Shown: piece after piece, positions 21,482 to 30,513 of the stretch
Layout of the letters: every line of letters starts with the position of its first letter
Numbering within the stretch: the first letter of the stretch is position 1
From: an uncultured Psychromonas sp.
GTDB taxonomy: Bacteria > Pseudomonadota > Gammaproteobacteria > Enterobacterales > Psychromonadaceae
Direction: 5' to 3'
DNA: 64,000 nt
NCBI RefSeq assembly: GCF_947489755.1
Contig: NZ_CANLFB010000004.1
Span: 62,001 to 126,000, forward strand
Made by a program: the position numbers and the translations under genes
Notes under the pieces: generated by a model
Told to the model about the DNA's origin: nothing
Databases searched by the model: none
Seen by the model: only the letters and a program-made list of their open reading frames with translations

Positions 21482-21596
21482 AAATACTATTGAGGAACAT
21501 TAACAAAGGGGCATTAAACTGCTTTTAAATTAGTGTATTAGCGAAATGAGATAAGGTTATCTGTTGATGGGTATTTTATTTGCCGACAGGTAAACC

Positions 21597-22280
21597 TTAT
21601 TTTTGTAAATGATGTAATAACAATTCTTGAATACTTGCTTTAGCTTCTGTTTCTGGGGTCATAAAAACAAGACCGCATTGCACTTCATCATTAACGTTTA
21701 AGTTATTTATATTTTTCAATGCCACTGAAAGACAAATCTTTTTGCTCCCTTCTTCAAGATCAATACACAGTTCATAGACAGTGCCTACGGTTAAACTCTT
21801 TTCTTTTTTACTGACAAAAGCACATCCTTGAATAGATAAATCAATCAACACACCATTCGCTATAACCGCCTTCGTTTCTGAATCAACCATTGAAGCTTCA
21901 ACACTCACATCAACTCGTCGATGTTGTCGTAATGTCGCTGACTCAATCGTTTTCGGATAGTCTAATACTAACCAACGCCCCATGATCGTCATAATTTTTT
22001 GTATTGAAGATCGAAAAGCAACAACGCTAGCTTGTTGTTGGTCATTATTCATAAAACGTACAATGACATCATTAGTTTCTTTAATGTGCGGTAACGCTTT
22101 TATCCAGCTTGGATCATTGCCAAACGCTAAAATCACTGACATATTTGGATCGACACCAATTAAACGTGTTTTCAAGCGAATTGGCTTAGTAGCGGTAATG
22201 ATTTGTAGATGTATGATTTCACCGCAATTGACTTGATTTAAACGAGTAAGTTCTCGATTGTCTATCTTTGACACTTCCAT
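21597..22280 (-). CDS. YcgR-like flagellar-brake/PilZ cyclic-di-GMP receptor
   Basis: 227 aa. Residues about 15-105 form a YcgR-N-type domain (GEIIHLQII...KTRLIGVDP). Residues about 118-220 form a PilZ domain with both binding motifs: RQHRR (RxxxR type) and DLSIQGCAF (D-x-S-x-x-G). This is the architecture of proteins that slow flagella or alter surface behaviour when c-di-GMP rises. GGAGAG ribosome site. Convergent with ggt; monocistronic. Confidence 0.85.
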   Translation of the reverse strand: MEVSKIDNRELTRLNQVNCGEIIHLQIITATKPIRLKTRLIGVDPNMSVILAFGNDPSWIKALPHIKETNDVIVRFMNNDQQQASVVAFRSSIQKIMTIMGRWLVLDYPKTIESATLRQHRRVDVSVEASMVDSETKAVIANGVLIDLSIQGCAFVSKKEKSLTVGTVYELCIDLEEGSKKICLSVALKNINNLNVNDEVQCGLVFMTPETEAKASIQELLLHHLQK

Positions 22281-22839
22281 CTCTCGAACTCTCCAACTTT
22301 TATTTATACGCCAGTGATATGTGATCGCTTATTAATAAGGTGGTATGGCTTAAATAGGATAAGTTTTAATAATTTGACCGATATAAATACATATGCGTAT
22401 TTGAAACTAAATAACCTACTGAATAGATAACCCATGACCCCATACGGTATTCATCATTCTTAAATTCACATAACAAGCACTTAATATAGTATAAAAAGTG
22501 AAGATTGTATTTATGATTATTTCATTAAATAAAGATGTCTTCGATTCAGATCATAAGTGCAGAATAAAATACCGCTATTTAAAAGGATCACGTGATGAAT
22601 CTTTTAATAGTGTTGATGTGATGACCATTAAAGAGAACACTTTTCAATAACCTCGAGGCTGCAATGAAAATTGTACTTTCAAACTTACAATAACCCATTT
22701 AGAGTTTCAATCATTTGATGATCAAAATGCCACTAAGAATAAGTAACACATAACGTCAGTATGCTCTCAATCGAATTAGTAAGATCTCCGGGTAGTTATA
22801 GACAACACTATCAGTTATGATCGCAATTAAAGTAACTAA
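22281..22839. other. Intergenic region with a possible decayed small ORF
   Basis: No intact gene. Between about 22514 and 22745 short open stretches look coding-like (MIISLNKDVFDSDHK, then in another frame IKYRYLKGSRDESF and, after a stop, KLTITHLEFQSFDDQ). They are broken by a frame change near 22558 and a TAA near 22648. Possibly a decayed small gene; not recognisable. Confidence 0.3.
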
Positions 22840-23163
22840 ATGAGAAAAACAATGACTCAACCTATTATCACTAAAAAGCAACTTGTTGATACCCTGACTC
22901 AGTGGAATCAAAAGAAAATTGATAACGCACAATTACAAGATTGGATGGTCACTCATTTTGATCCACCTGAAACATTGATTGGCGAAGATGAAGAAGAACT
23001 GGTCCAAGAAGCCATGCACATTATTATGAATGAGTATGAATTAGCTAAACTGGATAAGTTTAAAGAAGAAGGTTATGAATTTGCAATGAAGTTTCTAGCA
23101 TGTAAAGAAGGAGATTTTGTGCAGCTAAGACATCAATTTATCCACCAAGGATTTAGTGATTAA
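22840..23163 (+). CDS. Small acidic protein of unknown function
   Basis: About 103-107 aa (the start could be ATG 22840 or ATG 22852; GAGA before the second slightly favours it). Cytosolic, helical and Glu/Asp-rich: QLVDTLTQWNQKKI, LIGEDEEELVQEAMHII, then EEGYEFAMKF. No family recognised. The W..KKI...QLQDW pattern recalls small immunity-like or regulatory helical proteins, but I would not assign one. Ends at a 28-bp palindrome shared with the convergent GNAT gene. Confidence 0.65.
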   Translation: MRKTMTQPIITKKQLVDTLTQWNQKKIDNAQLQDWMVTHFDPPETLIGEDEEELVQEAMHIIMNEYELAKLDKFKEEGYEFAMKFLACKEGDFVQLRHQFIHQGFSD

Positions 23164-23181
23164 GCCATTAAACGAGTTTAA

Positions 23182-23209
23182 TAAAAGCTTATAAATTTAT
23201 AAGCTTTTA
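23182..23209. terminator. 28-bp perfect palindrome, probable shared terminator
   Basis: TAAAAGCTTATAAA followed by its exact reverse complement, with no spacer. It lies between convergent genes and contains the stop codon of the GNAT gene (23197-23199). A/T ends give a U tract in either direction. Confidence 0.65.
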
Positions 23210-23601
23210 CACATTTTATAATAGGCAACATCACTCTTATAAAATAACTGCCCTGTCGTTTCAAAACCAAAACGTTGATAGAAACCTAACGCAGACTCTC
23301 TTGCATCAAACCATAAGTAATTAATCCCCTGTTGCTTTAAGTTATTAATGAGATGGTTGATCATAGTAGAACCAATGCCTTTGCCTTGAAAAGCATCTAG
23401 CGTAGCGAATTTTCTTAATCGAGCGGTATGATTATCGATATAAAGGGAGGCAACGCACACTATGTTTTGGTTATTCAGTACAGCAAAATGTAAAGCTTGC
23501 TCATCACCTTCCACTAGACAGAACTCAGGCGCTTTATGTGGCCATAAAACTTGATGACGAACTGGAATGGTATCTTGCCATTTTATTTCTACTACATTCA
23601 A
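23197..23601 (-). CDS. GNAT-family N-acetyltransferase
   Basis: 134 aa, a single GNAT fold. The acetyl-CoA motif A is FQGKGIGSTMINHLI (Q/R-x-x-G-x-G), preceded by the beta-4 strand ARLRKFATL; motif B is LGFYQRFGFE. Closest in appearance to ElaA/YitI-type small acetyltransferases; substrate unknown. Weak ribosome site (TTCTTTTG). Convergent with the small acidic-protein gene. Confidence 0.87.
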   Translation of the reverse strand: MNVVEIKWQDTIPVRHQVLWPHKAPEFCLVEGDEQALHFAVLNNQNIVCVASLYIDNHTARLRKFATLDAFQGKGIGSTMINHLINNLKQQGINYLWFDARESALGFYQRFGFETTGQLFYKSDVAYYKMCKSL

Positions 23602-23702
23602 AAGAAACCTATCGACTTATTATTTGAATTCAAGACTTGTGCACTTATTTTAATCTGATGATTAAGAAATATTAGGCATTCATTAAGGATGCAAATTGCA
23701 TG

Positions 23703-24011
23703 CTACGGAGCTTCATTATTACAATGCCAGCAAACTTCAAAAGCGGGATCATTTTTCTCATTACAATGAGTACAAACCCAATCAGCTGCATTTGTTGATT
23801 GTTGAGATTGCTTTACTATCGCAGTAGCGGCATCTAAATCGTTGTCATCAAAAACCCAGATTTCAGGCCAACAATCAAACGCCGACGTTTCTCCCATCGC
23901 ACCTTGTGAAAACTCATTTTTAATAAACACACTAATATCTTGTGCTTCGATGAGGTTCTTTATGTTACCGACAATAAAGTGATTTTCATGTGTATAAACT
24001 AATTTCATCAT
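23703..24011 (-). CDS. DUF2007 protein with C-terminal zinc ribbon
   Basis: 102 aa. Residues 1-70 match the DUF2007 (putative signal-transducing) domain: KLVYTHENHFIVGNIKNLIEA and WPEIWVFDDNDLDAA. Residues 76-100 form a zinc ribbon, WVCTHCNEKNDP...EVCWHCN, with four cysteines. The combination is common in gammaproteobacteria; no experimentally known function. GGAAGG just before tandem ATG codons. Confidence 0.85.
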   Translation of the reverse strand: MMKLVYTHENHFIVGNIKNLIEAQDISVFIKNEFSQGAMGETSAFDCWPEIWVFDDNDLDAATAIVKQSQQSTNAADWVCTHCNEKNDPAFEVCWHCNNEAP

Positions 24012-24025
24012 GACCTTCCGATTCT

Positions 24026-24085
24026 TTGTTCATTAATAGGTTATTGATTAACAGTTTATTCATTAACAGATTATTCATTAACAAT
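24026..24085. repeat. 15-bp imperfect tandem repeat, four copies
   Basis: Units TTGTTCATTAATAGG, TTATTGATTAACAGT, TTATTCATTAACAGA, TTATTCATTAACAAT in direct succession. They start just upstream of the DUF2007 gene, so they lie in its promoter region. Confidence 0.8.
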
Positions 24086-24230
24086 TCAACATTTTATACT
24101 TACACAACTATTTATGTTTTAACACAGATATTAAGGGAGTTAATATGGTATTGCTAAAAGTAATGTTATGAGGTCAAGCTTGAATACTAAACGTTATTTG
24201 ATTTGATGGCGTATAAAAAATCAAATTATT

Positions 24231-24274
24231 AATCATTGTTAGCCTTCAAAATAGTGAGTTAACTAACAATGATT
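24231..24274. repeat. Inverted repeat downstream of the thioesterase gene
   Basis: AATCATTGTTAG (24231-24242) and CTAACAATGATT (24263-24274), perfect 12-bp arms with a 20-nt loop. It sits 10 nt after the thioesterase stop. Could terminate or protect the mRNA; the T tract is poor. Confidence 0.55.
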
Positions 24275-24283
24275 TTAAAGAAA

Positions 24284-24760
24284 TTAATCTACAAATATTT
24301 CCATTTCTTCGCCAATTTTCTTACGCATTTCCATCAGCTTCATTGCAGTATCATGTTGTTTAATATCTGCTTCTGTTTCAGGTATCCATTGTGGAACCAA
24401 CTCTGACTGACCATTTTGGTCAACTGCTACCATGATAACAATACAATGTGTTGTGGTGCGTTTGTTCAGCGATTTAGGATCACAAGCATTCACTTCTAAT
24501 GCAATATGCATTGACGATTTACCGGTATAAATGACTTTTGCTAGTACTTCTACCAAACTACCCACATGAATAGGTGCTACAAAACGTATGCCACCAGCAT
24601 AAGCAGTAACACAATAACGACCACTCCAACCAGCTGCACAAGCATAGGCAGCAAGATCTATCCATTTCATCACAGCGCCGCCGTGAACCTTACCGCCAAA
24701 ATTTACGTCTTGAGTTTCAGCTAAAAATCTAAGGGTTATGTCACGTTGCGGTTTTTTCAT
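24284..24760 (-). CDS. Acyl-CoA thioesterase (hotdog fold, YciA/BFIT type)
   Basis: 158 aa. Hotdog motif VHGGAVMKWIDLAAYACA (residues about 25-42) with the conserved Asp on the central helix, followed by RFVAPIHVGSLVEVLAKV. Hydrolyses acyl-CoA thioesters in the cytosol; chain-length preference not predictable. The C-terminal ~35 residues are charged and helical. AGAGAA ribosome site. Single gene. Confidence 0.9.
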   Translation of the reverse strand: MKKPQRDITLRFLAETQDVNFGGKVHGGAVMKWIDLAAYACAAGWSGRYCVTAYAGGIRFVAPIHVGSLVEVLAKVIYTGKSSMHIALEVNACDPKSLNKRTTTHCIVIMVAVDQNGQSELVPQWIPETEADIKQHDTAMKLMEMRKKIGEEMEIFVD

Positions 24761-25013
24761 ATTATTTCTCTAAATTCAGTATGGTTAGTAAATTTATCTG
24801 TTTAACAATAAGTTAGCAAATAATTAATTTTTTGTTAAAGGGTAATCAGTCATATATGACAAGTTATAGTGCGACTTTATAGATAGAGCACTCTAAGTAG
24901 TTAACACTCGATATGACCGTTAGTATTAATGAACAACAAATACAAAAACCGTTATCCATTAAGAGTTTGCCGTACACTCGAAAATTAAGTAAAGATTCTA
25001 AACCTTTTTAGAT

Positions 25014-27092
25014 TTATTCCCATGTTTTCTTTTCTATTAAGCTTTGTATTTCAACGTAGGAAACAGGTTTGGAGTAATAATAGCCCTGTATAACTTCACA
25101 ATGGTTATCACGTAAATAAATCAATTGCTCTATGGTTTCAACCCCTTCTGCGACTACCTGTAATTCTAGGTTTTTAGCTAAGCTGATAATAGATTTAATC
25201 ATCGCAGTATCTTGTTTATTATTTGGGATATGATCAATGAATGACTTATCAATCTTTAAAGTGGAAATAGGCATACTCTTTAGTTGTGACAATGAAGAAT
25301 AACCGGTTCCAAAATCATCAATTGATAATTTAATACCAATATTGGTTAAATCCGCTAATGTTTCTTTAATTGTATTTTCTTGGTTCGTGGGTATTAAATG
25401 CTCTTCGGTGATTTCCATTTCTAATTGGCTAGCATCTACGGCAGCACTGTTTAAAGTGTCAACAACGAATTCAGTAAACTCTTTACTGTATAACTGTCGG
25501 ATAGAGACATTTACTGCAATCGATAAATGCCCACAAGCGGTATTCTGCCATGCCTTTAATTGGCGAATAGCCTCTCCAATAACCCACTTTCCTAATGCGA
25601 TAATAAGACCTGTTTCCTCTGCAATTGGAATAAATTCAGAAGGACAAACAGGTGTCTCATTTTTCATAGGTAACCGAATCAAGGCTTCTACGCCTGTTAT
25701 TAATTCAGTCTTACTGCATACCTTAGGTTGATATAAAAGAATGAAGTTATCTTCTTCAATAGCTTCCCGTAATTGATTCTCTATAGACCAGCGCTTAACG
25801 GTGCTTTCTGTTAGGTCATTAGAATAAAAGTAGACATTATCTTGTTCTAATTTTTTAGCTTGATACATTGCCGCGTCAGCATTTCTTAATAATTCACTTA
25901 CCTCTCTGCCGTTATCAGGGTAAATGCTAATTCCAACACTGGCTCCAATATAAAGGCATTCATCATTAATAAAAAATGGGTCTTCAAAAAGCTTTTGAAA
26001 ACGTTTAATAAATAAGGGTATTTGCTCTAAGTCATCGATTGAATCAAGCAGTATCGCAAATTCATCGCCACCAAACCGAGCCACGATATCAAATTTACGT
26101 ATAACCGTACTGAAACGTAATGCAACTTCTTGTAATAGTAGGTCGCCGACTTCATGCCCGAGAGAATCGTTAACTTGTTTAAAACGGTTTAAATCAATAA
26201 ATAAAAGTGCAACTTTACACTTGAGTCGATCAGCTCGTTGTATTGCCCCTTCTAATCTTTTATTAAATAACACTCTATTCGGAAGATTGGTTAATGCATC
26301 GTGATGAGCAATATGCACCAGTTTTTTCTGTGACTCTTTAAGTTCACTAATATCCTGCATGATCCCGGAAATAATGGGTGTGCCGGTTTTATTATCTTCT
26401 AGCAACTTACCTTGCAGTTTTAGATGTAAAAATTCATTTGTCGGTAGCTTAATTCTTACATCTAAATTAAATGCTAAACCATCATTAAATGCTTGTAATA
26501 AAACATTTTTGATATGAAATTTTTCAGAAGGATGAATCAAATCAAGTAAAAATGCTTTACCATTTTCAAATTTATAAGACGATAAAGAAAGCATTTTAGA
26601 GAGTTGCTTAGACAACAACAGGTACCCTTTATTATCTTCTAACTCCCAATACCCTAACCGTGCAATTGTTTGGGCATGTTCAAGTCGAGATTCACTCTTC
26701 TTTAATGATTTGAAATAATGACTATTGCGTAAAATATAACGTAAGTGATGACCAAATAAAGACCAATTAATAGGTTTTATCATAAAATCAGTAGCACCTA
26801 GACGGTATGCATACTCTATTGATTTTGTATCATCCATACCGGTAATCATGATAATTGGTACTCTTTGCCCTTCCTCTGATTCACGAATTAATTGACATAC
26901 TTCAAAACCATTTAATTTGGGCAGATCAACATCTAATAAAATCAAGTCTGGTGTATGCTGATTAAATAAGACAACACCTTCAGCGCCATCTTTAGCTTCA
27001 ACAACATCATAGGTGTCTGGAGATAAGACTTGGTTAATTAATAATCGAGTCATTTCATCATCATCGATCACTAATATTAATTTCTTATTCAT
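25014..27092 (-). CDS. Response regulator with GGDEF and EAL domains
   Basis: 692 aa. REC domain (1-125) with acidic pocket D10-D11-D12, phospho-acceptor Asp54 (LILLDVDLP) and a lysine in FMIKPI. A PAS-like region follows (about 135-255). GGDEF (about 260-420) has an intact active site RFGGDEFAIL. EAL (about 435-685) has intact GVEALIRL and DDFGTGYSSL. It may both make and degrade cyclic-di-GMP. Last gene of the operon with the TonB receptor, YfiR-like protein and hybrid kinase, 58 nt after the kinase, so the kinase is its likely phosphodonor. Confidence 0.94.
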   Translation of the reverse strand: MNKKLILVIDDDEMTRLLINQVLSPDTYDVVEAKDGAEGVVLFNQHTPDLILLDVDLPKLNGFEVCQLIRESEEGQRVPIIMITGMDDTKSIEYAYRLGATDFMIKPINWSLFGHHLRYILRNSHYFKSLKKSESRLEHAQTIARLGYWELEDNKGYLLLSKQLSKMLSLSSYKFENGKAFLLDLIHPSEKFHIKNVLLQAFNDGLAFNLDVRIKLPTNEFLHLKLQGKLLEDNKTGTPIISGIMQDISELKESQKKLVHIAHHDALTNLPNRVLFNKRLEGAIQRADRLKCKVALLFIDLNRFKQVNDSLGHEVGDLLLQEVALRFSTVIRKFDIVARFGGDEFAILLDSIDDLEQIPLFIKRFQKLFEDPFFINDECLYIGASVGISIYPDNGREVSELLRNADAAMYQAKKLEQDNVYFYSNDLTESTVKRWSIENQLREAIEEDNFILLYQPKVCSKTELITGVEALIRLPMKNETPVCPSEFIPIAEETGLIIALGKWVIGEAIRQLKAWQNTACGHLSIAVNVSIRQLYSKEFTEFVVDTLNSAAVDASQLEMEITEEHLIPTNQENTIKETLADLTNIGIKLSIDDFGTGYSSLSQLKSMPISTLKIDKSFIDHIPNNKQDTAMIKSIISLAKNLELQVVAEGVETIEQLIYLRDNHCEVIQGYYYSKPVSYVEIQSLIEKKTWE

Positions 27093-27150
27093 AGAGTCCT
27101 CAATACTAAGACTAATATGTGCTTATAAGTCATTGAATTGTTGTTCATTA

Positions 27151-29940
27151 TTATTGTTCATTATTTTTATCTTTAAAATATGAGATGACACGTTGAGATT
27201 CAGTTTCAATCTCATCAATCAACGCGGATATTAATGAATCAGCTTGAGAAATGATCGCTTGCTCTAAATTATTAGATAATTTGGCTAGTTGAAAAGCGCC
27301 CACATTTGCACTGCTAGATTTTAAAGTATGTGCTGCTTTTCTAATGCTTTCATGGTCTGATGCTATGCCCTTAAAAACAGATAAACTGTCCTTTAACGTA
27401 TTCAAATAAAGTGTAATTACTTTATTCACTAACGCATCTGAATGGCCAGGTTGTAATGAGGCGATTTTATTCAATGCATCAGGGTCAACGGAGGCTGGTT
27501 TTTCACTCACCTGCTCCTCCACCGGGTTAATAACTTCATTTTTGCTATTTGTATCGTGTTGACGAGGAATACTTAACCAAGGTGTTAACTGGTCATAAAG
27601 TTGAACAACTGAAAAAGGTTTGCTTAAGTAACCGTCCATTCCTGATTGCAAACAACGTTGCATATCACCATCAATGGCATTGGCAGTTAAAGCAATGATG
27701 GTATTACCTTTAGGGATGATATTTTGCAATTCCAAGCGTCGAATAGTACGCGTTGCTTCTAACCCATCCATTTCAGGCATTTGCATGTCCATTAAAACCA
27801 CATCATAGTTATTTTTTTTCACTAATTCGACTGCGATTAAACCATTGTCAGCAATGTCAACGTGTAACCCAAACGACTCAAGAATAATAACTGCCACCTC
27901 TTGATTGACAGGGTTATCTTCTGCAACAAGAATGCGATATGGATAATTAAAATGGTGATGTTGTGTGTTATTTTTTGAGTGTTCCTCTGAACGCGATGTA
28001 TTCACTGTTAACCCTGTTATCGATTTTGTCAGCGATTGATACAGCTCTTTTTGTAAAACAGGTTTATTCAGAAAACAACTAATTTGATTTTCTTTCAATA
28101 ACTCACTATCAGCAGTTACTGAACTAAGCATAATAATAACGGGCTGTTGCCAATGTGGGTTTTGACGGATTTTTCTTGCTAATTCAATCCCATCCATTTC
28201 AGGCATATGCATATCTAAAATAAGTAAATCATACGGATAGTTATTATCGTGAGCATCTTGTAATAAGTTTAATGCGATATGGCCACTATTCGCTAAATCA
28301 CAGTTAGCCTTAACTTCATTTAACTGCTCTTTAATAATGATTCGGTTAGTTGCATTATCGTCAACCACCATTAATCGTTTATTTTGTAGCACTGAAAATT
28401 CTGGATGAAGTGTTTCAGCGTTTCCATTTAATAAAACATTTTCATTAATCGCAGGTTTCAATGAAATATCAAAAGAGAAAATACTACCGTGTGACTTTTC
28501 AGATTTAACCGATAACTTCCCTCCCATTAAATTTACTAACTGTTTAGCGATAGGTAAACCTAAACCTGAACCACCATATTTTCTGGTTGTTGAGCTATCT
28601 TCCTGTGCAAATGATTCAAAAATATAATTCATTTTACTATGCTCAATACCGATACCTGTATCGGTCACCGTAAAGTTTAATTGACCATTATCTATTTCAG
28701 TGACCCGCAAGATAACTTGCCCGTGCTCGGTGAATTTTAGGGCATTACTCAATAAGTTAGCTAATATTTGTCTAATTTTAAGCGGGTCTCCAATATAAAA
28801 ATCATTAAAGTTTGGCGGAATAGACAATATTAATTCGATATTTTTTTTGTATGCCGTTTCTCCATACAAATTGCCAAACTCTTCTATCAGCGAACGTAAA
28901 TTGAACTCTATGAGTTCAAGCTGCATTTTCCCAGATTCAATTTTAGAAAAGTCTAAAATGTCATTAATAATACCCAATAAATTAATACCAGATTGATGGG
29001 CTGTCTCGGTGAAACGTTTTTGACGATCATCAAGCTGGGTTGTCTGTAATAACTCAGTCATACCCAAAATACCATTCATCGGAGTACGAATTTCATGGCT
29101 CATTGTTGCTAAAAACTCACTTTTTGCTTTACTCGCGGCTTCCGCACTTTCCTTAGCGGCCACTAATTCTGCGGTTCGAAACGTAATTTTATCTTCTAAC
29201 GAATCCTGATGCTCTTGAAGTGATTTATCTCTTTTCTCAACTTGCTCAAGCATTAAATTAAAACCATTCATTAATGCCCCTATTTCATCGGCGCGCTCCC
29301 CAGGTATACGTAATTGATAGTTTTTATGCTCAGAGACTGAATCAATCACTTTTGTTATTTCTAATAACGGACGAGAAATAATTCGTTGCATACGAATGGC
29401 AATCAACAAAGCCAATAGTGTTCCCAACACAAAAATAAAAGGAGCAATAACAAATTGATGCAATAGACGTTCATTTAACAAACTATAATCATCAACTAAG
29501 AATATGTAACCTAATGTTTTACCTTCATAGTTTATAGGTTCAAGCTGAATAAGCATGCCATTCATCCCCTCTTTCTGTAACTCAGCTAAAGACATTTGTA
29601 AGGATGCCGTTGATGCTGATTTTTGAAAAGAAGGCTGAATATATTCTGATATTATTTGTTTATCTTCGTCATAAATTCTAGCTAACACAATTTGTTTTTT
29701 TGCATTAAGACTTTCTAGACTCTCTGTAGCCGCCTCTTGATCTTTAAATAAAGCTGTTGCTGTATTGAGTGATGCCATCAATGTAGCTAAAGTTTTCAGC
29801 TCATTTTCAGAATCAAGGTGACTATAATGATGTTGAGCAAAATTCATAAAAACAATAATGACAACAGTGGCTAATACTCCAGGTAAAAAACCAATGGCAA
29901 TCAATTGAGTCCGTAAAGAAAAGTGTTTAATTTTATTCAC
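27151..29940 (-). CDS. Hybrid sensor histidine kinase (CHASE8-HAMP-HisKA-HATPase-REC-REC-Hpt)
   Basis: 929 aa, BarA-like layout. TM1 is about 12-34, a periplasmic CHASE8-like sensor 35-160 ([15 protein letters not shown]...AATESLESL), TM2 about 162-184, HAMP about 185-238. HisKA has phospho-His282 in MSHEIRTP; the ATPase has [18 protein letters not shown] and GGSGLGLPI. Two REC domains follow ([26 protein letters not shown]) and an Hpt domain ([13 protein letters not shown]). The start is GTG with AAGGT 6-7 nt upstream. Third gene of its operon; its phosphorelay should feed the downstream REC-GGDEF-EAL protein. Confidence 0.94.
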   Translation of the reverse strand: MNKIKHFSLRTQLIAIGFLPGVLATVVIIVFMNFAQHHYSHLDSENELKTLATLMASLNTATALFKDQEAATESLESLNAKKQIVLARIYDEDKQIISEYIQPSFQKSASTASLQMSLAELQKEGMNGMLIQLEPINYEGKTLGYIFLVDDYSLLNERLLHQFVIAPFIFVLGTLLALLIAIRMQRIISRPLLEITKVIDSVSEHKNYQLRIPGERADEIGALMNGFNLMLEQVEKRDKSLQEHQDSLEDKITFRTAELVAAKESAEAASKAKSEFLATMSHEIRTPMNGILGMTELLQTTQLDDRQKRFTETAHQSGINLLGIINDILDFSKIESGKMQLELIEFNLRSLIEEFGNLYGETAYKKNIELILSIPPNFNDFYIGDPLKIRQILANLLSNALKFTEHGQVILRVTEIDNGQLNFTVTDTGIGIEHSKMNYIFESFAQEDSSTTRKYGGSGLGLPIAKQLVNLMGGKLSVKSEKSHGSIFSFDISLKPAINENVLLNGNAETLHPEFSVLQNKRLMVVDDNATNRIIIKEQLNEVKANCDLANSGHIALNLLQDAHDNNYPYDLLILDMHMPEMDGIELARKIRQNPHWQQPVIIMLSSVTADSELLKENQISCFLNKPVLQKELYQSLTKSITGLTVNTSRSEEHSKNNTQHHHFNYPYRILVAEDNPVNQEVAVIILESFGLHVDIADNGLIAVELVKKNNYDVVLMDMQMPEMDGLEATRTIRRLELQNIIPKGNTIIALTANAIDGDMQRCLQSGMDGYLSKPFSVVQLYDQLTPWLSIPRQHDTNSKNEVINPVEEQVSEKPASVDPDALNKIASLQPGHSDALVNKVITLYLNTLKDSLSVFKGIASDHESIRKAAHTLKSSSANVGAFQLAKLSNNLEQAIISQADSLISALIDEIETESQRVISYFKDKNNEQ

Positions 29941-29954
29941 AAAGTTACCTTAAG

Positions 29955-30491
29955 TTAGTCTACTAACATTGAAAGCTTGAGTAATTTGGAGCTTAATATC
30001 AGTTTAGTGTTAGAAAGCTGTTGATTAGAAATTTGGAAGCGTAAGCGTTTATTTTCCCGCACTAAATTAACAAATCCACCTGAATCGAAAAAAGGACTTT
30101 CATCAGTAATAGTCAGTACTGTTTGTTGATCTATCTGGGAGAGTAGATAACGATAAACCCGACTATCTTCAGTACTAATATACAACGCATGACAATATTG
30201 AAAATCTTGATCCTTTTTGACTTCAATAACAGTAATTGGATGATCAATTATCTTTTTGTTTTCTAATCTTTTTAACTCTTTACTCACGCTGTCTTCACCA
30301 TAAGAACATAATATAAAGGGGTCCTTGTCCCCTTTCCAAGTTGACTCTGGCCAACGTGTAAATTTAGCGATATTGTAAATATAAGCGACCTTTACAGCAC
30401 TAGGGTTATTATCTTCAGACCAAGCGGGTGTTACGGCGCTCAGCACAAGAAGCAGGATGGCGTAATATTTAATAGAGAATCGACTTATCAT
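29955..30491 (-). CDS. YfiR-like periplasmic protein (DUF4154)
   Basis: 178 aa with a signal peptide (cleavage after about residue 25, TPAWSE). Mature domain motifs are those of YfiR/DUF4154: VKVAYIYNIAKFTRWPES near the start, ILCSYGEDS, LTITDESPF..GGFVNLV, and FQISNQQL near the end. Pseudomonas YfiR is a periplasmic repressor of the diguanylate cyclase YfiN. Here it sits 14 nt upstream of a CHASE8-type kinase, so by analogy it may gate that kinase's periplasmic sensor. Confidence 0.88.
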   Translation of the reverse strand: MISRFSIKYYAILLLVLSAVTPAWSEDNNPSAVKVAYIYNIAKFTRWPESTWKGDKDPFILCSYGEDSVSKELKRLENKKIIDHPITVIEVKKDQDFQYCHALYISTEDSRVYRYLLSQIDQQTVLTITDESPFFDSGGFVNLVRENKRLRFQISNQQLSNTKLILSSKLLKLSMLVD

Positions 30492-30513
30492 ATTCAGCTA
30501 TCTCTACTGACCA

